Counted from the stretch's first letter, positions 1 to 8,979 are shown. The stretch is 64,000 bases of DNA from Bacillota bacterium (GCA_023411175.1 JAEYPB010000001.1:1-64000); one strand, 5' to 3'. A program made the numbers and translations. The notes: a model not told the origin generated them from the letters alone.

Positions 1-373
1 GATGATGTTCTTCCTGGCGGGCCTGAAAAACATTGACGCTTCCATTTATGAATCCGCAAAGATCGACGGCGCAGGCTTTTTGACGACGGTTTCCCGCATC
101 ACAATCCCGCTGATCAAGCGGGTGACGCTGTTCGTGTTCGTCGCCAACACCACCGCCAACGTGCTGCTCTTCGTGCCCATGCAAATGATCACCCAGGGCG
201 GCCCGCAGGGCAGCACCAACGTGCTGATGTACGAAGCCTACAAGTCCGCTTTCAAATATGCAGACCGGTCGCGCTCCTCCGCGATCGTCACGGTGCTTCT
301 GGCCATCATCGTGATCATCTGCATCTTCCAGTTCAAACTCTTGCAGGACAAGGATGGAGGTGCCGCGTCGTGA
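1..373 (+). CDS. Sugar ABC transporter permease, MalF/UgpA type (5' end outside window)
   Basis: This is the C-terminal 124 or so codons of an inner-membrane subunit of a carbohydrate ABC importer; the reading frame is open to the left edge. The binding-protein-dependent transport EAA loop, which docks on the ATPase, is visible (ESAKIDGAG...ITIPL), followed by a final membrane helix rich in Val and Ile ending in FQFKLLQDKDGGAAS. The stop codon overlaps the GTG start of the next permease (GTGA), so the two subunits are translationally coupled. The substrate cannot be read from the fragment, but the ribokinase two genes downstream makes a pentose or nucleoside-derived sugar plausible (inference). 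The missing N-terminus and binding protein should lie left of the window. Confidence 0.9.
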   Translation, partial: MMFFLAGLKNIDASIYESAKIDGAGFLTTVSRITIPLIKRVTLFVFVANTTANVLLFVPMQMITQGGPQGSTNVLMYEAYKSAFKYADRSRSSAIVTVLLAIIVIICIFQFKLLQDKDGGAAS

Positions 374-1212
374 TCACCTACAAGCCCCACACGAAGATCC
401 TGTTATACGTCCTGTTGTCCGTCATCGCGCTGGTCACGCTGTTTCCGCTGCTGTGGGCCGTTTCGGCCTCGCTCCGGACGGACAAGGAGCTCTTTCAGTA
501 TACGGTGCCCTTCACCATCCACACGCTCTTCCCGGTGGAACCCACCTTCGACTCCTACGTGCAGCTGTTCACCCAGTTCAATTTCCTGACGCCCATGATC
601 AACACGCTCGTCCTGATCGTGATCCTGATCCCGCTGGGCTGCCTGATCAACTCCATCGCCGCGTTCGCTTTTGCTACGTTTGATTTCCGCTTCAAGGGCG
701 TTTTGTACGCGGTGGTGCTGGCGTCGTTCATGATCCCGTTTGAGGCCATCGCAATGCCGCTGTACAACGTGGTCGACGGCATGGGCATGGTGGACACCCG
801 GCTCGGGCTGATCCTGCCCGCCATCGCCAGCGGCCTGGTGCTGTTCCTGTTCACGCAGTTCTTCAAGGACATTCCGCCTTCGCTGATCGAAGCCGGGCGC
901 ATCGATGGCGCGAACCTGGCGCAGATCTTCTTTCGGATCATCTTGCCGTCTTCCATTCCGGTATTCATCACCGCGGGGCTGATGATCTTCATGGATCAGT
1001 GGAACGCCTATCTGTGGCCGCTGCTCGTGGCCCGGTCGAAGAGCGTGCAGACCATACAGATCGCGCTATCGTCCTTCAAGATGGAGCGGCAGACGCTGTG
1101 GTCCTGTATGTACGCAGGCACCATCATATCGGCGCTGATCCCGCTGTCGCTGTTCCTGCCGTTCCAGAAGTACTTCGTGCAGGGCGTCATCAGCAGTGGC
1201 GTCAAAGGATAA
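370..1212 (+). CDS. Sugar ABC transporter permease, MalG type
   Basis: A 280-residue permease with six predicted membrane helices; the first is at about residues 10-30 (LLYVLLSVIALVTLFPLLWA). The EAA motif lies near residues 175-195 (EAGRIDGANLAQIFFRIILP), and the C-terminus KYFVQGVISSGVKG is typical of MalG-like subunits. It would pair with the preceding MalF-type protein. Translation starts at a GTG that overlaps the previous stop; a GGAGG at about 356-360 sits at good spacing and decides this start. The ribokinase gene follows after 22 bases, so all three are probably one transcript. Family assignment is firm; the transported sugar is unknown. Confidence 0.92.
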   Translation: MITYKPHTKILLYVLLSVIALVTLFPLLWAVSASLRTDKELFQYTVPFTIHTLFPVEPTFDSYVQLFTQFNFLTPMINTLVLIVILIPLGCLINSIAAFAFATFDFRFKGVLYAVVLASFMIPFEAIAMPLYNVVDGMGMVDTRLGLILPAIASGLVLFLFTQFFKDIPPSLIEAGRIDGANLAQIFFRIILPSSIPVFITAGLMIFMDQWNAYLWPLLVARSKSVQTIQIALSSFKMERQTLWSCMYAGTIISALIPLSLFLPFQKYFVQGVISSGVKG

Positions 1213-1234
1213 ATCTAAAGACCCGAGGCATAAA

Positions 1235-2179
1235 ATGAAAAAAATCGCAATCGTCGGAAGCATGAACGTGGATTATTCCGTATACGTGGCCCATACCCCC
1301 GCGGTGGGCGAGACCATTCTGGCGGACCGCCTTTCGATCACACCGGGGGGAAAGGGCGCAAACCAGGCGTTCGCGGTTGGTCGCCTGGGCGGGGACGCCG
1401 TGATGCTGGGCGCGGTGGGGGTGGACTCCTACGGCGACCTGCTCCTGGGCAGCCTGAAGGGCGCGGACGTGGACGTGGCCCATGTGAAGAAAACCGCCGA
1501 GCGCAACACCGGCATGGCTGTCATCGCGGTGAACGACGACGGGGACAACACGATCATCGTGATCCCCGGCACCAACAGCCTGGTGGACAAGGCGTACATC
1601 GACGATATGCGCTCCGTGATCGAGCGGTGCGACATCATCGTAATGCAGCTGGAAATTCCGATGGAAACCGTGCTCCATACCGCGAAGCTGGCAAAATCCC
1701 TGGGCAAGACCGTCATCCTGGACCCGGCGCCGGCATCCGTGGAAATCGACGAGGAACTGTTCCGTTACGTAGACATCGCCACGCCCAACGAGACGGAATT
1801 GGCCATGCTCACGGGGGATCCCGCCGCGTCCGAGAACCTCTCCCGTGCGGCCGCAGCGCTCAAAGCCCGCGGCGTAAAAAATGTGATCGCAACGCTGGGG
1901 GACAAGGGCGCTTTTCTCAGCACGGCCGACGGATTCGAGAGGTTCTACCCTCCGACGCCCGGCATCCGCGCGGTGGATACCACCGCGGCCGGCGACAGCT
2001 TTACCGCGAGCGTGGCCATCAGTCTGGCATCGGGGCTCGAACTGCCCGACGTGATTCAAAGCGCCATGGCGGTGGCGGAGATCGTCGTCACCCGCAAGGG
2101 CGCGCAGGCTTCCATTCCCTCCAAGGAGGAACTCCGGGAACGAGAACTAGTTCTGAATGAAGCGGTCAGTCACTCTTAA
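1235..2179 (+). CDS. rbsK: Ribokinase (PfkB family)
   Basis: A 314-residue PfkB-family sugar kinase, predicted to phosphorylate D-ribose to ribose 5-phosphate with ATP. The N-terminal signature MKKIAIVGSMNVDYSV is followed by the substrate-binding GGKGAN motif (about residues 40-45), and the C-terminal signature DTTAAGDSFTA carries the catalytic Asp and the anion hole, with Ala where many homologues have Gly. The ATG at 1235 gives the canonical ribokinase N-terminus; the in-frame ATG 39 bases upstream would add a basic extension and is less likely. It lies just downstream of two sugar permeases, which fits uptake followed by phosphorylation. Another PfkB substrate, such as a deoxysugar, is possible, but the residues resemble true ribokinases. 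Confidence 0.88.
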   Translation: MKKIAIVGSMNVDYSVYVAHTPAVGETILADRLSITPGGKGANQAFAVGRLGGDAVMLGAVGVDSYGDLLLGSLKGADVDVAHVKKTAERNTGMAVIAVNDDGDNTIIVIPGTNSLVDKAYIDDMRSVIERCDIIVMQLEIPMETVLHTAKLAKSLGKTVILDPAPASVEIDEELFRYVDIATPNETELAMLTGDPAASENLSRAAAALKARGVKNVIATLGDKGAFLSTADGFERFYPPTPGIRAVDTTAAGDSFTASVAISLASGLELPDVIQSAMAVAEIVVTRKGAQASIPSKEELRERELVLNEAVSHS

Positions 2180-2236
2180 TGAGATGCTCGCATCCCCACA
2201 GCTTTTTTCTACACCGCTACACTTTCTGAAAAAGCG

Positions 2237-2270
2237 GCAGCCCTGTCGTCGACAAGGCTGCTCTCTTTTG
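2237..2270. terminator. Bidirectional intrinsic terminator
   Basis: Near-perfect stem GCAGCC-TGTCG / CGACA-GGCTGC (2237-2248 with 2250-2261, single unpaired bases at 2243 and 2255) followed by TCTCTTTTG on the plus strand and by GCTTTTTC on the minus strand. It sits between the convergent ribokinase and AraC-type genes and can end both transcripts. Confidence 0.8.
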
Positions 2271-2332
2271 CTTTGCGAACACACAGGGGCAGCCCGACAC
2301 CTGCTGGGCCTTGAGGTTCTGGACGCCTCCCG

Positions 2333-3832
2333 TTAAGGATTGGAATTTTTCCTGTGGTTGCGAAGCCACTCATCGATCGGAACACCAACCTCTTCGACAA
2401 ACAGCTTTTTGAAATACCAGGTGTTTGGAATGCCGACAATTGACGACACTTCGTCTGGCTGCATGCCGGTCTTTTTGAGAAGATCGCACGCCAATTTCAC
2501 CCTGCAGCGAGTGAGGAATGCATTGAAGCTGACGCCTGTTTGCGCGCGGAACAAGCGGCAGAAATGCGACCTGCTGAAGCCGACTTGTTCGGCAGCCTGA
2601 TCGATGTTGATTGCAAGGCCGGGGTTCGTTTCAATGCTCTTTATCAACGCTTCAAGCGGGGTATCATGGCCGGCTTCATACGGCTTTAATAGCGTGGCAT
2701 ACACGATAGAAGAAATAGAATCGCGCAATGCTGAAAGGTGAGAATCGTCAACGCGCAAGGATACCTCGATGCAGTTTGCGTCACTGTGCGCAACCGCGAC
2801 AAGGTTCCATAGAAACCGCATGAGTTTGTCGCGGGCAAAGCCTGGGGGAGGCATATCCTGGCGCAACTTGCTGACCACGTCGTCGATTAAGCGCATGGCA
2901 GCGTTGGCGTCGCGGACAGCTACGGCGGAAGAGAATTCGTTGTAAACTCTCTCGGGCAGGATTGTGTTCCTTCGCGGCATCCCATCCAGCAGCAGCTTGC
3001 AGTCCTCCAAATAAAAGACCAAATCCGTCAGGCTGTCCAACTGGCTTGCGATGGATGCGTTCAGATAGTCCGCGCTGCAATAGGTCGCGGCGCATACGCT
3101 GCCCAGCGCCCGCAAACGGTCAAAGCAATGCTCAAGCTTGACATCGAGCATTTTTTTGAAGGATGCCCGGTTCACGTAGTCCTGCTCGATCATCGCGCCC
3201 ACTCGAAGGGCCTCGCCTTTTTCAGGAAAGATCATCGAGTTGCGCGCGCCGAATTCTTCGACCCATATCTTGCTCGCGTCGCTACGCCACTGTACGCCCG
3301 GTTTTAAGGGCAGTATGTCTGCGCGCAGAATTTCAGCGCGGTTTCCATTCATGTAAAACGGCGGCGGGTTTCCCTCCTGCATCCGCTCTTCCAGGAAAAC
3401 GCCCCTTCGTTTTGCCTCCTCGATGCACTGAATGATTTGGATCGCCGTGGAGGGGTTGACGATGGACGCCGGGTCGATGGCCCACTCCAGCACATCTCTG
3501 ATCTCTTCCGGCTGGGCTGTTTTTACATCCAGAACGTCCTTCAACCCGGCTTTGAACGCTTCCCGGGTGGCCGCGTAACCTGGCGAATCCGCATATCCTA
3601 CTACGGGAATCCCAGGCCAAACGACATTGGCTGCCGATGCGGCTTCTTTCAAGTATACGCCGCATTCGATCAGCATCACATCCGAGCGGCGGTTGGAGAG
3701 CACGCCCTGGATATTGCCCGCGTCCAGTTCCGCCTCCGAAATCGACAAGCCGTGCAGGCCGCGCAACAGAGATATGATCTGCTTTCGCAGGCGCGTGTTT
3801 TCCCCGATAACCAACAGTTTTCTTACACCCAT
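2333..3832 (-). CDS. AraC-family regulator with degenerate receiver domain
   Basis: A 499-residue YesN-like regulator. Residues 1-120 have the alternating pattern of a response-regulator receiver (KLLVIGENTRLRKQIISLL), but the phosphoacceptor position reads VMLIECGVY, without the conserved Asp, and the acidic pocket after strand 1 (IGEN) is also altered. A long linker follows, then a C-terminal AraC/XylS double helix-turn-helix (about residues 395-495, including AEQVGFSRSHFCRLFRAQTG). The start at 3832 is chosen because AAGGAGA lies eight bases upstream; a longer in-frame extension to 3907 runs into the promoter. It is divergent from the importer operon starting at 3994 and probably regulates it. 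Signalling is unlikely to use classical phosphotransfer (inference); no sensor kinase lies beside it. Confidence 0.85.
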   Translation of the reverse strand: MGVRKLLVIGENTRLRKQIISLLRGLHGLSISEAELDAGNIQGVLSNRRSDVMLIECGVYLKEAASAANVVWPGIPVVGYADSPGYAATREAFKAGLKDVLDVKTAQPEEIRDVLEWAIDPASIVNPSTAIQIIQCIEEAKRRGVFLEERMQEGNPPPFYMNGNRAEILRADILPLKPGVQWRSDASKIWVEEFGARNSMIFPEKGEALRVGAMIEQDYVNRASFKKMLDVKLEHCFDRLRALGSVCAATYCSADYLNASIASQLDSLTDLVFYLEDCKLLLDGMPRRNTILPERVYNEFSSAVAVRDANAAMRLIDDVVSKLRQDMPPPGFARDKLMRFLWNLVAVAHSDANCIEVSLRVDDSHLSALRDSISSIVYATLLKPYEAGHDTPLEALIKSIETNPGLAINIDQAAEQVGFSRSHFCRLFRAQTGVSFNAFLTRCRVKLACDLLKKTGMQPDEVSSIVGIPNTWYFKKLFVEEVGVPIDEWLRNHRKNSNP

Positions 3833-3855
3833 AAACGCTTCTCTCCTTGGAAACC

Positions 3856-3884
3856 AGTATAGGGCATAGTTATCATAAAAACAA
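3856..3884 (-). promoter_or_regulatory. Sigma-A-type promoter for the AraC-family gene
   Basis: On the minus strand TTGTTT (3884-3879) and TATACT (3861-3856) are separated by 17 bases, with the start codon about 24 bases beyond. Confidence 0.55.
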
Positions 3885-3902
3885 CATGATTGGGAAAAAT
3901 GG

Positions 3903-3960
3903 CTCAATATTTGAGATTATAGCCCAAAAATTGAGTGACTTTATTCTGGCCGTGTATTAT
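3903..3960 (+). promoter_or_regulatory. Importer promoter with candidate AraC-type operator
   Basis: TTGAGT (3931-3936), 18 bases, TATTAT (3955-3960) form a promoter for the importer operon. Just upstream is a palindrome CTCAA-TAT-TTGAG (3903-3915), and the TTGAG half-site recurs exactly 20 bases later, overlapping the -35. Paired direct half-sites about two helical turns apart next to a -35 are typical of AraC-family activation, so the divergent regulator is the natural candidate (inference). Confidence 0.5.
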
Positions 3961-3993
3961 GATGTAAACAACATAGCGTAAGGAGACGTGCAC

Positions 3994-4902
3994 ATGCGAA
4001 CATCATCAGCGACCTTGCCGGCACGGACCTTCAAGCACCGAAATACCCTGATGGGATATTTTATGGTTTCTCCGATTCTCATCGGCATCCTGTTGTTCAC
4101 GGTCATCCCGGTGTTCTTTTCATTCTACATCAGTTTTACGGACTGGAACATGCTGCAGGAGCACACATGGGTCGGTCTGGGCAACTACCAGAAGATCTTT
4201 TCCGATCCCATGTTGGGCACGGTCAGCCGAAATACACTGATCTACTGTGCGATTGCGATTCCGGGCGCGATCCTGTTCGGCCTTCTGCTGGCGCTGGCGC
4301 TGAACGCAAAGATCGGCGGCATCGCGCTGTACCGGACAGCGTTCTTCATGCCCAATATCACGACGACGGTGGCCGTGTGCATCGTCTGGATGTGGTTGTA
4401 CAACAAAAACTACGGCCTGTTCAACAATGTGCTCAATATGTTTGGGTTACCCGGGGTGAAGTGGATTTCCTCCCGGAGTTGGGCGATGCCCTCTGTCGCG
4501 TTCATGTCCATCTGGCAGGCGATGGGCTATGATATGATTTTGATTACAGCGGGCCTCAAGAGCATCGACGAGACGTACTATGAGGCGGCATATATCGATG
4601 GCGCAGGCGGTTGGCAGCGCTTCTGGCGCATCACGCTGCCGATGTTGACGCCCACGCTTTTCTTCCTGGTCGTGACGCATTGCATCAGCTATATCCAGAT
4701 GTTTGACGCCGCCTTCATCCTGACCGACGGCGGGCCCGGCCACGCATCGAGAACCATCGTGATGCAGATTTATTACACCGCGTTTGAGTTTTTCAGGATG
4801 GGCGAAGCGTCTTCATACGCCTGGGTGCTGTTCTTCGGCGTATTTGTCATTACCATCCTGCAATTTAAGCTTCAGGATAAGTGGGTGAATTACGATGTCT
4901 GA
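3994..4902 (+). CDS. Sugar ABC transporter permease, MalF/UgpA type
   Basis: A 302-residue membrane subunit of a carbohydrate ABC importer. The first helix (about residues 23-46, MVSPILIGILLFTVIPVFF) and the EAA loop EAAYIDGAGGWQRFWRITLP near residue 200 identify the family. AAGGAG at 3980-3985 is eight bases before the ATG at 3994, so this start is preferred to the GTG at 3988. The gene overlaps the next permease by eight bases. With the downstream permease and binding protein it forms a complete importer lacking its own ATPase, as is common when a shared MsmX-type ATPase serves several importers. The arabinofuranosidase at the end of the operon suggests arabino-oligosaccharide uptake (inference). 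Confidence 0.92.
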   Translation: MRTSSATLPARTFKHRNTLMGYFMVSPILIGILLFTVIPVFFSFYISFTDWNMLQEHTWVGLGNYQKIFSDPMLGTVSRNTLIYCAIAIPGAILFGLLLALALNAKIGGIALYRTAFFMPNITTTVAVCIVWMWLYNKNYGLFNNVLNMFGLPGVKWISSRSWAMPSVAFMSIWQAMGYDMILITAGLKSIDETYYEAAYIDGAGGWQRFWRITLPMLTPTLFFLVVTHCISYIQMFDAAFILTDGGPGHASRTIVMQIYYTAFEFFRMGEASSYAWVLFFGVFVITILQFKLQDKWVNYDV

Positions 4903-5770
4903 CACGCGAACCGAGAGCTTGCGGACCACCACCCGCCCCCAATGGCGAAGGGGTGCCGGTCAGCGCCTGCTGCTGCATGGGGGTTTGATTTTCCTGTGCC
5001 TCGTATGCATGTTCCCCTTCATCTGGATGATTTCCTCGTCGCTGAAGGACAGCGCGCTAATCTTCAGCTATCCGCCAAAGCTCATTCCCGACCCGGTCTC
5101 CTGGGGCAACTATCCCGAAGCCTGGCGGCAGACCAATATGGGCCGCGCGATGTTCAACAGTCTCTTGATCGCGGTCACGGCTACGTTTGGCAACATTTTC
5201 GTCAGTTCCATGGTGGCCTACGGTTTTGCCAAGATTCCGTTCAAAGGCCGGAGCGTGTTGTTCATGCTGGTACTGTGCACGATGATGATCCCTTACCAGG
5301 TCATCCTGATCCCGCTTTTCATCATCTTCAAGCAGTTTGGCTGGATCAATACCTATTACCCGCTGATCGTGCCCTCCTTATTTGGCACCGCTGTGAACGT
5401 GTTTTTGACGCGGCAGTACATGATGAGCATCCCCGACGCCTATGGGGACAGCGCCTTCATCGATGGGTGCGGCCATATACGCATCTGGTTCTTCATCGTA
5501 CTGCCGATGTCGGTCCCGGTACTGGTTTCATTGGGCGTCCTGACATTCATGAGGCACTGGAACGACTACCTGGGCCCCATGCTCTACATCAGCAGCCAGT
5601 CCAGAATGACGGTACCGCTGGTGCTCAGGATCTTCCAGAGCAGCTACACCACGGAGTGGCATCTGCTGATGGCGGCCGCCTGCATAGCGCTGGCGCCGGT
5701 CATCATACTGTATATTCTTTGTCAGAAATTTATCATTGGCGGAATCATGCTGGGTGGGATCAAAGGCTGA
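4895..5770 (+). CDS. Sugar ABC transporter permease, MalG type
   Basis: A 291-residue partner permease with a basic N-terminus (about 25 residues), then helices beginning LLLHGGLIFLCLVCMFPFIWM. The EAA-like loop reads SAFIDGCGHIRIWFFIVLP, and the C-terminus KFIIGGIMLGGIKG is characteristic of the MalG subfamily. It overlaps the end of the upstream permease by eight bases, indicating coupled translation and stoichiometric assembly. The binding-protein gene follows after 36 bases. Conserved architecture makes the call secure; substrate is inferred only from the GH127 neighbour. Confidence 0.92.
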   Translation: MSDTRTESLRTTTRPQWRRGAGQRLLLHGGLIFLCLVCMFPFIWMISSSLKDSALIFSYPPKLIPDPVSWGNYPEAWRQTNMGRAMFNSLLIAVTATFGNIFVSSMVAYGFAKIPFKGRSVLFMLVLCTMMIPYQVILIPLFIIFKQFGWINTYYPLIVPSLFGTAVNVFLTRQYMMSIPDAYGDSAFIDGCGHIRIWFFIVLPMSVPVLVSLGVLTFMRHWNDYLGPMLYISSQSRMTVPLVLRIFQSSYTTEWHLLMAAACIALAPVIILYILCQKFIIGGIMLGGIKG

Positions 5771-5806
5771 TGGCCTTTGAATATATTACGAGGAGGGGCT
5801 TATTGA

Positions 5807-7063
5807 ATGAAAAAATTCCTGTCAATGCTTCTGGTTCTCGTACTCGCTCTTGGCATCGCAACGTCGGCAAACGCGCAAGGCGACGTCACGGTGGTCAAGC
5901 TCTTGGCGGCGGCGCACACGGGCGAGGTCCATCAGGCGCTTGCGGATGAGTTCAACGCCACGCACGACAACATTAGGATCGAGGTCGATGCCAGCGCGAG
6001 CGGCTGGGACGGCGTATCGACCAAACTGATCACCATGCTGGCCGGCGGCGAGGAAGTGGACATCGCGACGGTCTCCACCTCCTATTATCCGCAGTTCGCG
6101 GCGCTGGGGCAGCTATTGGACATCACCGAGCACGCCAAGGCTACGTATTCGGAGGAAGAATACTACTGGTCCGTGTTCGACGGACTGACGATCGACGGTA
6201 AGCTGTACGGCGTGCCGATCTCGGTCTACACGCTGATTAACTACTTCAACAAGGACATGTACGATGCCAAGGGCTATGCCTACCCGACCACCGCGTGGGG
6301 CAAGGATGCCTGGACGTACGAGGATTGGAAGAAGACCGCCTACGATCTGTCCGAGGGCAATGGTCTGGAACGAAAGTTCGGCGCCTGGATCGAGTACCAG
6401 CTCGAGCGCACCGCTTGCATCCTGTTCCCCGAGGGGCTGAACTATTGGGGCGAGGACTACTTCCCGCAGTTCGACAATGAGCGCATCCGCGCCATCCATG
6501 AAGACCTCTACACCATGCTGCACGAAGACATGGTCATGCCTGATGCGTCGATGGTCGACACGGCCGGCATGACACAGCTGTTCGCGGATGGAAAGGTCGC
6601 CAACATCATCACCGGCACCTGGGATCACGCCACCATCTACTCCTCGGGCGTCAACTTTGGCGCGGCTTCCACTCCGGGCGGCACCACCGTCGGCTATGTG
6701 GACGTGTACATTCCGTTGAGTTCGACCAAGCACCCCGAAGCCACGATGGAGGTCCTTGACTACCTGATCGGCTACGAGGCCTGCATGTACAAGTATGCAA
6801 ACAACCAGCTTGGCCCTCAGGTCAACAAGAAGGCCACTGAAGACTCCAAGGAAAAGTGCTTTGCTGGCCTGACCGAAGAGGAGCGCGCGTGCATCTTCGC
6901 CTCGCTGGACAACTGCAAGCCGCTGACCGTGTTCCCCAAGTGGGCAGAATTCCTTTCCGACTCGCTCCTGCCCATCTCCAGCCTGATGGAGTTCGGCGAA
7001 TATACGGTTACGGAGGGCTTTGATGAACTGCAGGAGCAGGCGGTTTCGCTCCTGGGCTTCTAA
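5807..7063 (+). CDS. Extracellular sugar-binding protein of ABC importer
   Basis: A 418-residue family 1 solute-binding protein. A signal peptide (MKKFLSMLLVLVLALGIATSANA) ends in an ANA-type signal peptidase I site and has no lipobox Cys, unusual for a Gram-positive binding protein. The mature part opens VTVVKLLAAAHTGEVHQALADEF and contains the typical segment TIDGKLYGVPISVYTLINYFNKDM, where the hinge-region aromatic and acidic residues contact sugars in relatives. The protein delivers ligand to the two permeases encoded just upstream. A stem-loop at 7082-7117 follows the gene, which may stabilise the upstream mRNA and raise binding-protein dosage. Family assignment is secure; ligand is unknown but probably arabinose-containing given the next gene. 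Confidence 0.9.
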   Translation: MKKFLSMLLVLVLALGIATSANAQGDVTVVKLLAAAHTGEVHQALADEFNATHDNIRIEVDASASGWDGVSTKLITMLAGGEEVDIATVSTSYYPQFAALGQLLDITEHAKATYSEEEYYWSVFDGLTIDGKLYGVPISVYTLINYFNKDMYDAKGYAYPTTAWGKDAWTYEDWKKTAYDLSEGNGLERKFGAWIEYQLERTACILFPEGLNYWGEDYFPQFDNERIRAIHEDLYTMLHEDMVMPDASMVDTAGMTQLFADGKVANIITGTWDHATIYSSGVNFGAASTPGGTTVGYVDVYIPLSSTKHPEATMEVLDYLIGYEACMYKYANNQLGPQVNKKATEDSKEKCFAGLTEEERACIFASLDNCKPLTVFPKWAEFLSDSLLPISSLMEFGEYTVTEGFDELQEQAVSLLGF

Positions 7064-7081
7064 ATAGGGTTGAGACCATTT

Positions 7082-7117
7082 GAATCGGTCGCCAGGCCCT
7101 GGCTTGGCGGCCGGTTC
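7082..7117 (+). promoter_or_regulatory. Intercistronic stem-loop after binding-protein gene
   Basis: GAATCGGTCGCCA (7082-7094) pairs with TGGCGGCCGGTTC (7105-7117) over 13 base pairs, two of them G-U, around a ten-base loop. There is no T tract, so it looks like an mRNA processing or stabilising element rather than a terminator; it ends just before the GH127 start. Confidence 0.5.
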
Positions 7118-7119
7118 GT

Positions 7120-8979
7120 ATGAAAGAAGAGGTGTGGCATGTGCTTCGCAAACCCCAATACCAGTTTTTCACCAATGGGGAAATCAAGCCCGAAGGCTGG
7201 TTGAAAAGGCAGTTGCAGATCCAAGCAAACGGCCTGAGCGGCAACCTGGACAAGGTGTGGCCGGATGTTCGCGACAGCAAGTGGGTCGGCGGGGATCGTG
7301 ATGGCTGGGAACGGGTGCCCTACTGGCTGGACGGCTTCATCCCGCTGGCGTACCTGCTCGAGGATGACGATCTGATTGATCGCGCCACGCAGTATGTGGA
7401 CGGCATCCTCGCCCGTCAAAGCGCGGATGGGTGGCTGTGCCCATGCAGCATTGAGGAACGCCGCTCCTACGATCTATGGTCTGGCATTTTGATCGCCAAA
7501 GTGCTTGCAATGTACGCCGATCTCTCCGGAGACACGCGCATTGAAGGTGCGATATACCGTTTCATGGAGAACCTGAACGTGTTTACCCGGCACACCACCA
7601 TACACAACTGGGCCTCGCTCCGATGGTTCGAAATGCTGATTCCCATCTACTGGCTCTACGAGCGTCGGCCGGAAGAATGGCTTCTCAGGCTGGCCATCCG
7701 GTTTGAACAGCAGGGATTCGACTATGAGAAGCTGTTCTCGCCATACAGGGATCAGAAACCCGAGCGCGTGTGGACATATTCCACCCATGTGGTCAATCTG
7801 GCGATGGCCATCAAGCAGGGTGCGCTGATCAGCCGTCTGCACGGCGGCGATTCGGAAGCCTTCGCCATAAAAATGCTGAAGGATCTGTTTCAGTACCACG
7901 GCATGGCGGCAGGGCACTTTACCGGCGACGAATGCGTTATGGGCGACAGCCCCGTGCAGGGAAGCGAACTTTGCGGCGTCGTCGAGGCCATGTATTCCTA
8001 TGAACATTTGCTCTCCATCAGCGGAAATCCCGAGTGGGGCGACATGCTGGAGAGGCTGGCCTTCAACGCGTTGCCTGCATCGCTCAGCCATGATATGTGG
8101 ACGCACCAGTATGACCAGCAGACCAACCAAATCTGTTGCGCGCGGCTCCCGGAAGATCACGTCATTTTCGGGACGAATGGCCCTGAAAGCCATTTGTTCG
8201 GGTTGGAGCCGAATTTTGGCTGCTGTACGGCCAACTTTAATCAGGGTTGGCCGAAGTTCGCCATGTCTACCTTCATGCGCTCGGACGAGGGCATCGTGTC
8301 CGCTGCGCTCGCGCCTGCGTCCGTAACGACGCAAATTGCGGGTCATCAGGTAACCTGCCGACTGGAAACGGAGTACCCCTTCCGGGAGGCGTTGGAGTAC
8401 ACCATCATAACCGATGCCCCGGTTGAGTTCGAGCTGAGGATCCGAATTCCCGGCTTTGTGCGCTCAGCGCTTGTGGACGGCGTTCCGGCAACGCCCGGTT
8501 CCTTCTGCACCATTCGGCGAACGTGGAACGGTGAGCAGAAGGTGGATGTGCAATTCAAGCTCGAGTGCTCCCTGGAAAAGCGCCCTCGGGATATGCGCGC
8601 ATTGTGGCGCGGCCCGCTTTTGTATTCGGTCGCCATCCGTGAACGTTGGGAGATGCTGGAGTACACCCGTCATGATGTTGAAAGGCGCTTCCCCTACTGC
8701 GACTATGAGGTGTATCCGGAATCGGCCTGGAATTTTGGCTTTGCAGCCGAATCCTTCGATATTGTACGCAACCCGATGAGCGAGTATCCGTTTGGAAGTG
8801 AGCCTGCGGCGATTGAAATTATCGCCTCGCTTGCGCCGATTGACTGGCCCGAAGCCCATGGGGTTTGCTTGCCGGAGCCCAATTCCAGAATGCCCATCGA
8901 TGAGGCAAGACCAATGCGCATGATCCCCTATGGAGCAGCAAAGCTGCGCATGACAGAAATGCCCATGGTGACAAAGTAA
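7120..8979 (+). CDS. Beta-L-arabinofuranosidase, GH127/DUF1680 family
   Basis: A 619-residue cytoplasmic glycoside hydrolase with no signal peptide. GH127 enzymes are retaining beta-L-arabinofuranosidases whose nucleophile is a zinc-bound Cys; the zinc site in characterised members is Glu-x-Cys plus a later Cys-Cys. Here Glu283-Leu-Cys285 (GSELCGVVEAMYS) and Cys368-Cys369 (NFGCCTANFNQGW) match that pattern. An (alpha/alpha)6 barrel-like N-terminal part and a beta-sandwich C-terminal part are expected. Being intracellular, it would split short arabinosides imported by the preceding transporter. The start at 7120 lacks a strong ribosome binding site; a GTG 12 bases downstream is an alternative. 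Related DUF1680 families (GH146 and others) act on similar substrates, so exact specificity is open. Confidence 0.82.
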   Translation: MKEEVWHVLRKPQYQFFTNGEIKPEGWLKRQLQIQANGLSGNLDKVWPDVRDSKWVGGDRDGWERVPYWLDGFIPLAYLLEDDDLIDRATQYVDGILARQSADGWLCPCSIEERRSYDLWSGILIAKVLAMYADLSGDTRIEGAIYRFMENLNVFTRHTTIHNWASLRWFEMLIPIYWLYERRPEEWLLRLAIRFEQQGFDYEKLFSPYRDQKPERVWTYSTHVVNLAMAIKQGALISRLHGGDSEAFAIKMLKDLFQYHGMAAGHFTGDECVMGDSPVQGSELCGVVEAMYSYEHLLSISGNPEWGDMLERLAFNALPASLSHDMWTHQYDQQTNQICCARLPEDHVIFGTNGPESHLFGLEPNFGCCTANFNQGWPKFAMSTFMRSDEGIVSAALAPASVTTQIAGHQVTCRLETEYPFREALEYTIITDAPVEFELRIRIPGFVRSALVDGVPATPGSFCTIRRTWNGEQKVDVQFKLECSLEKRPRDMRALWRGPLLYSVAIRERWEMLEYTRHDVERRFPYCDYEVYPESAWNFGFAAESFDIVRNPMSEYPFGSEPAAIEIIASLAPIDWPEAHGVCLPEPNSRMPIDEARPMRMIPYGAAKLRMTEMPMVTK

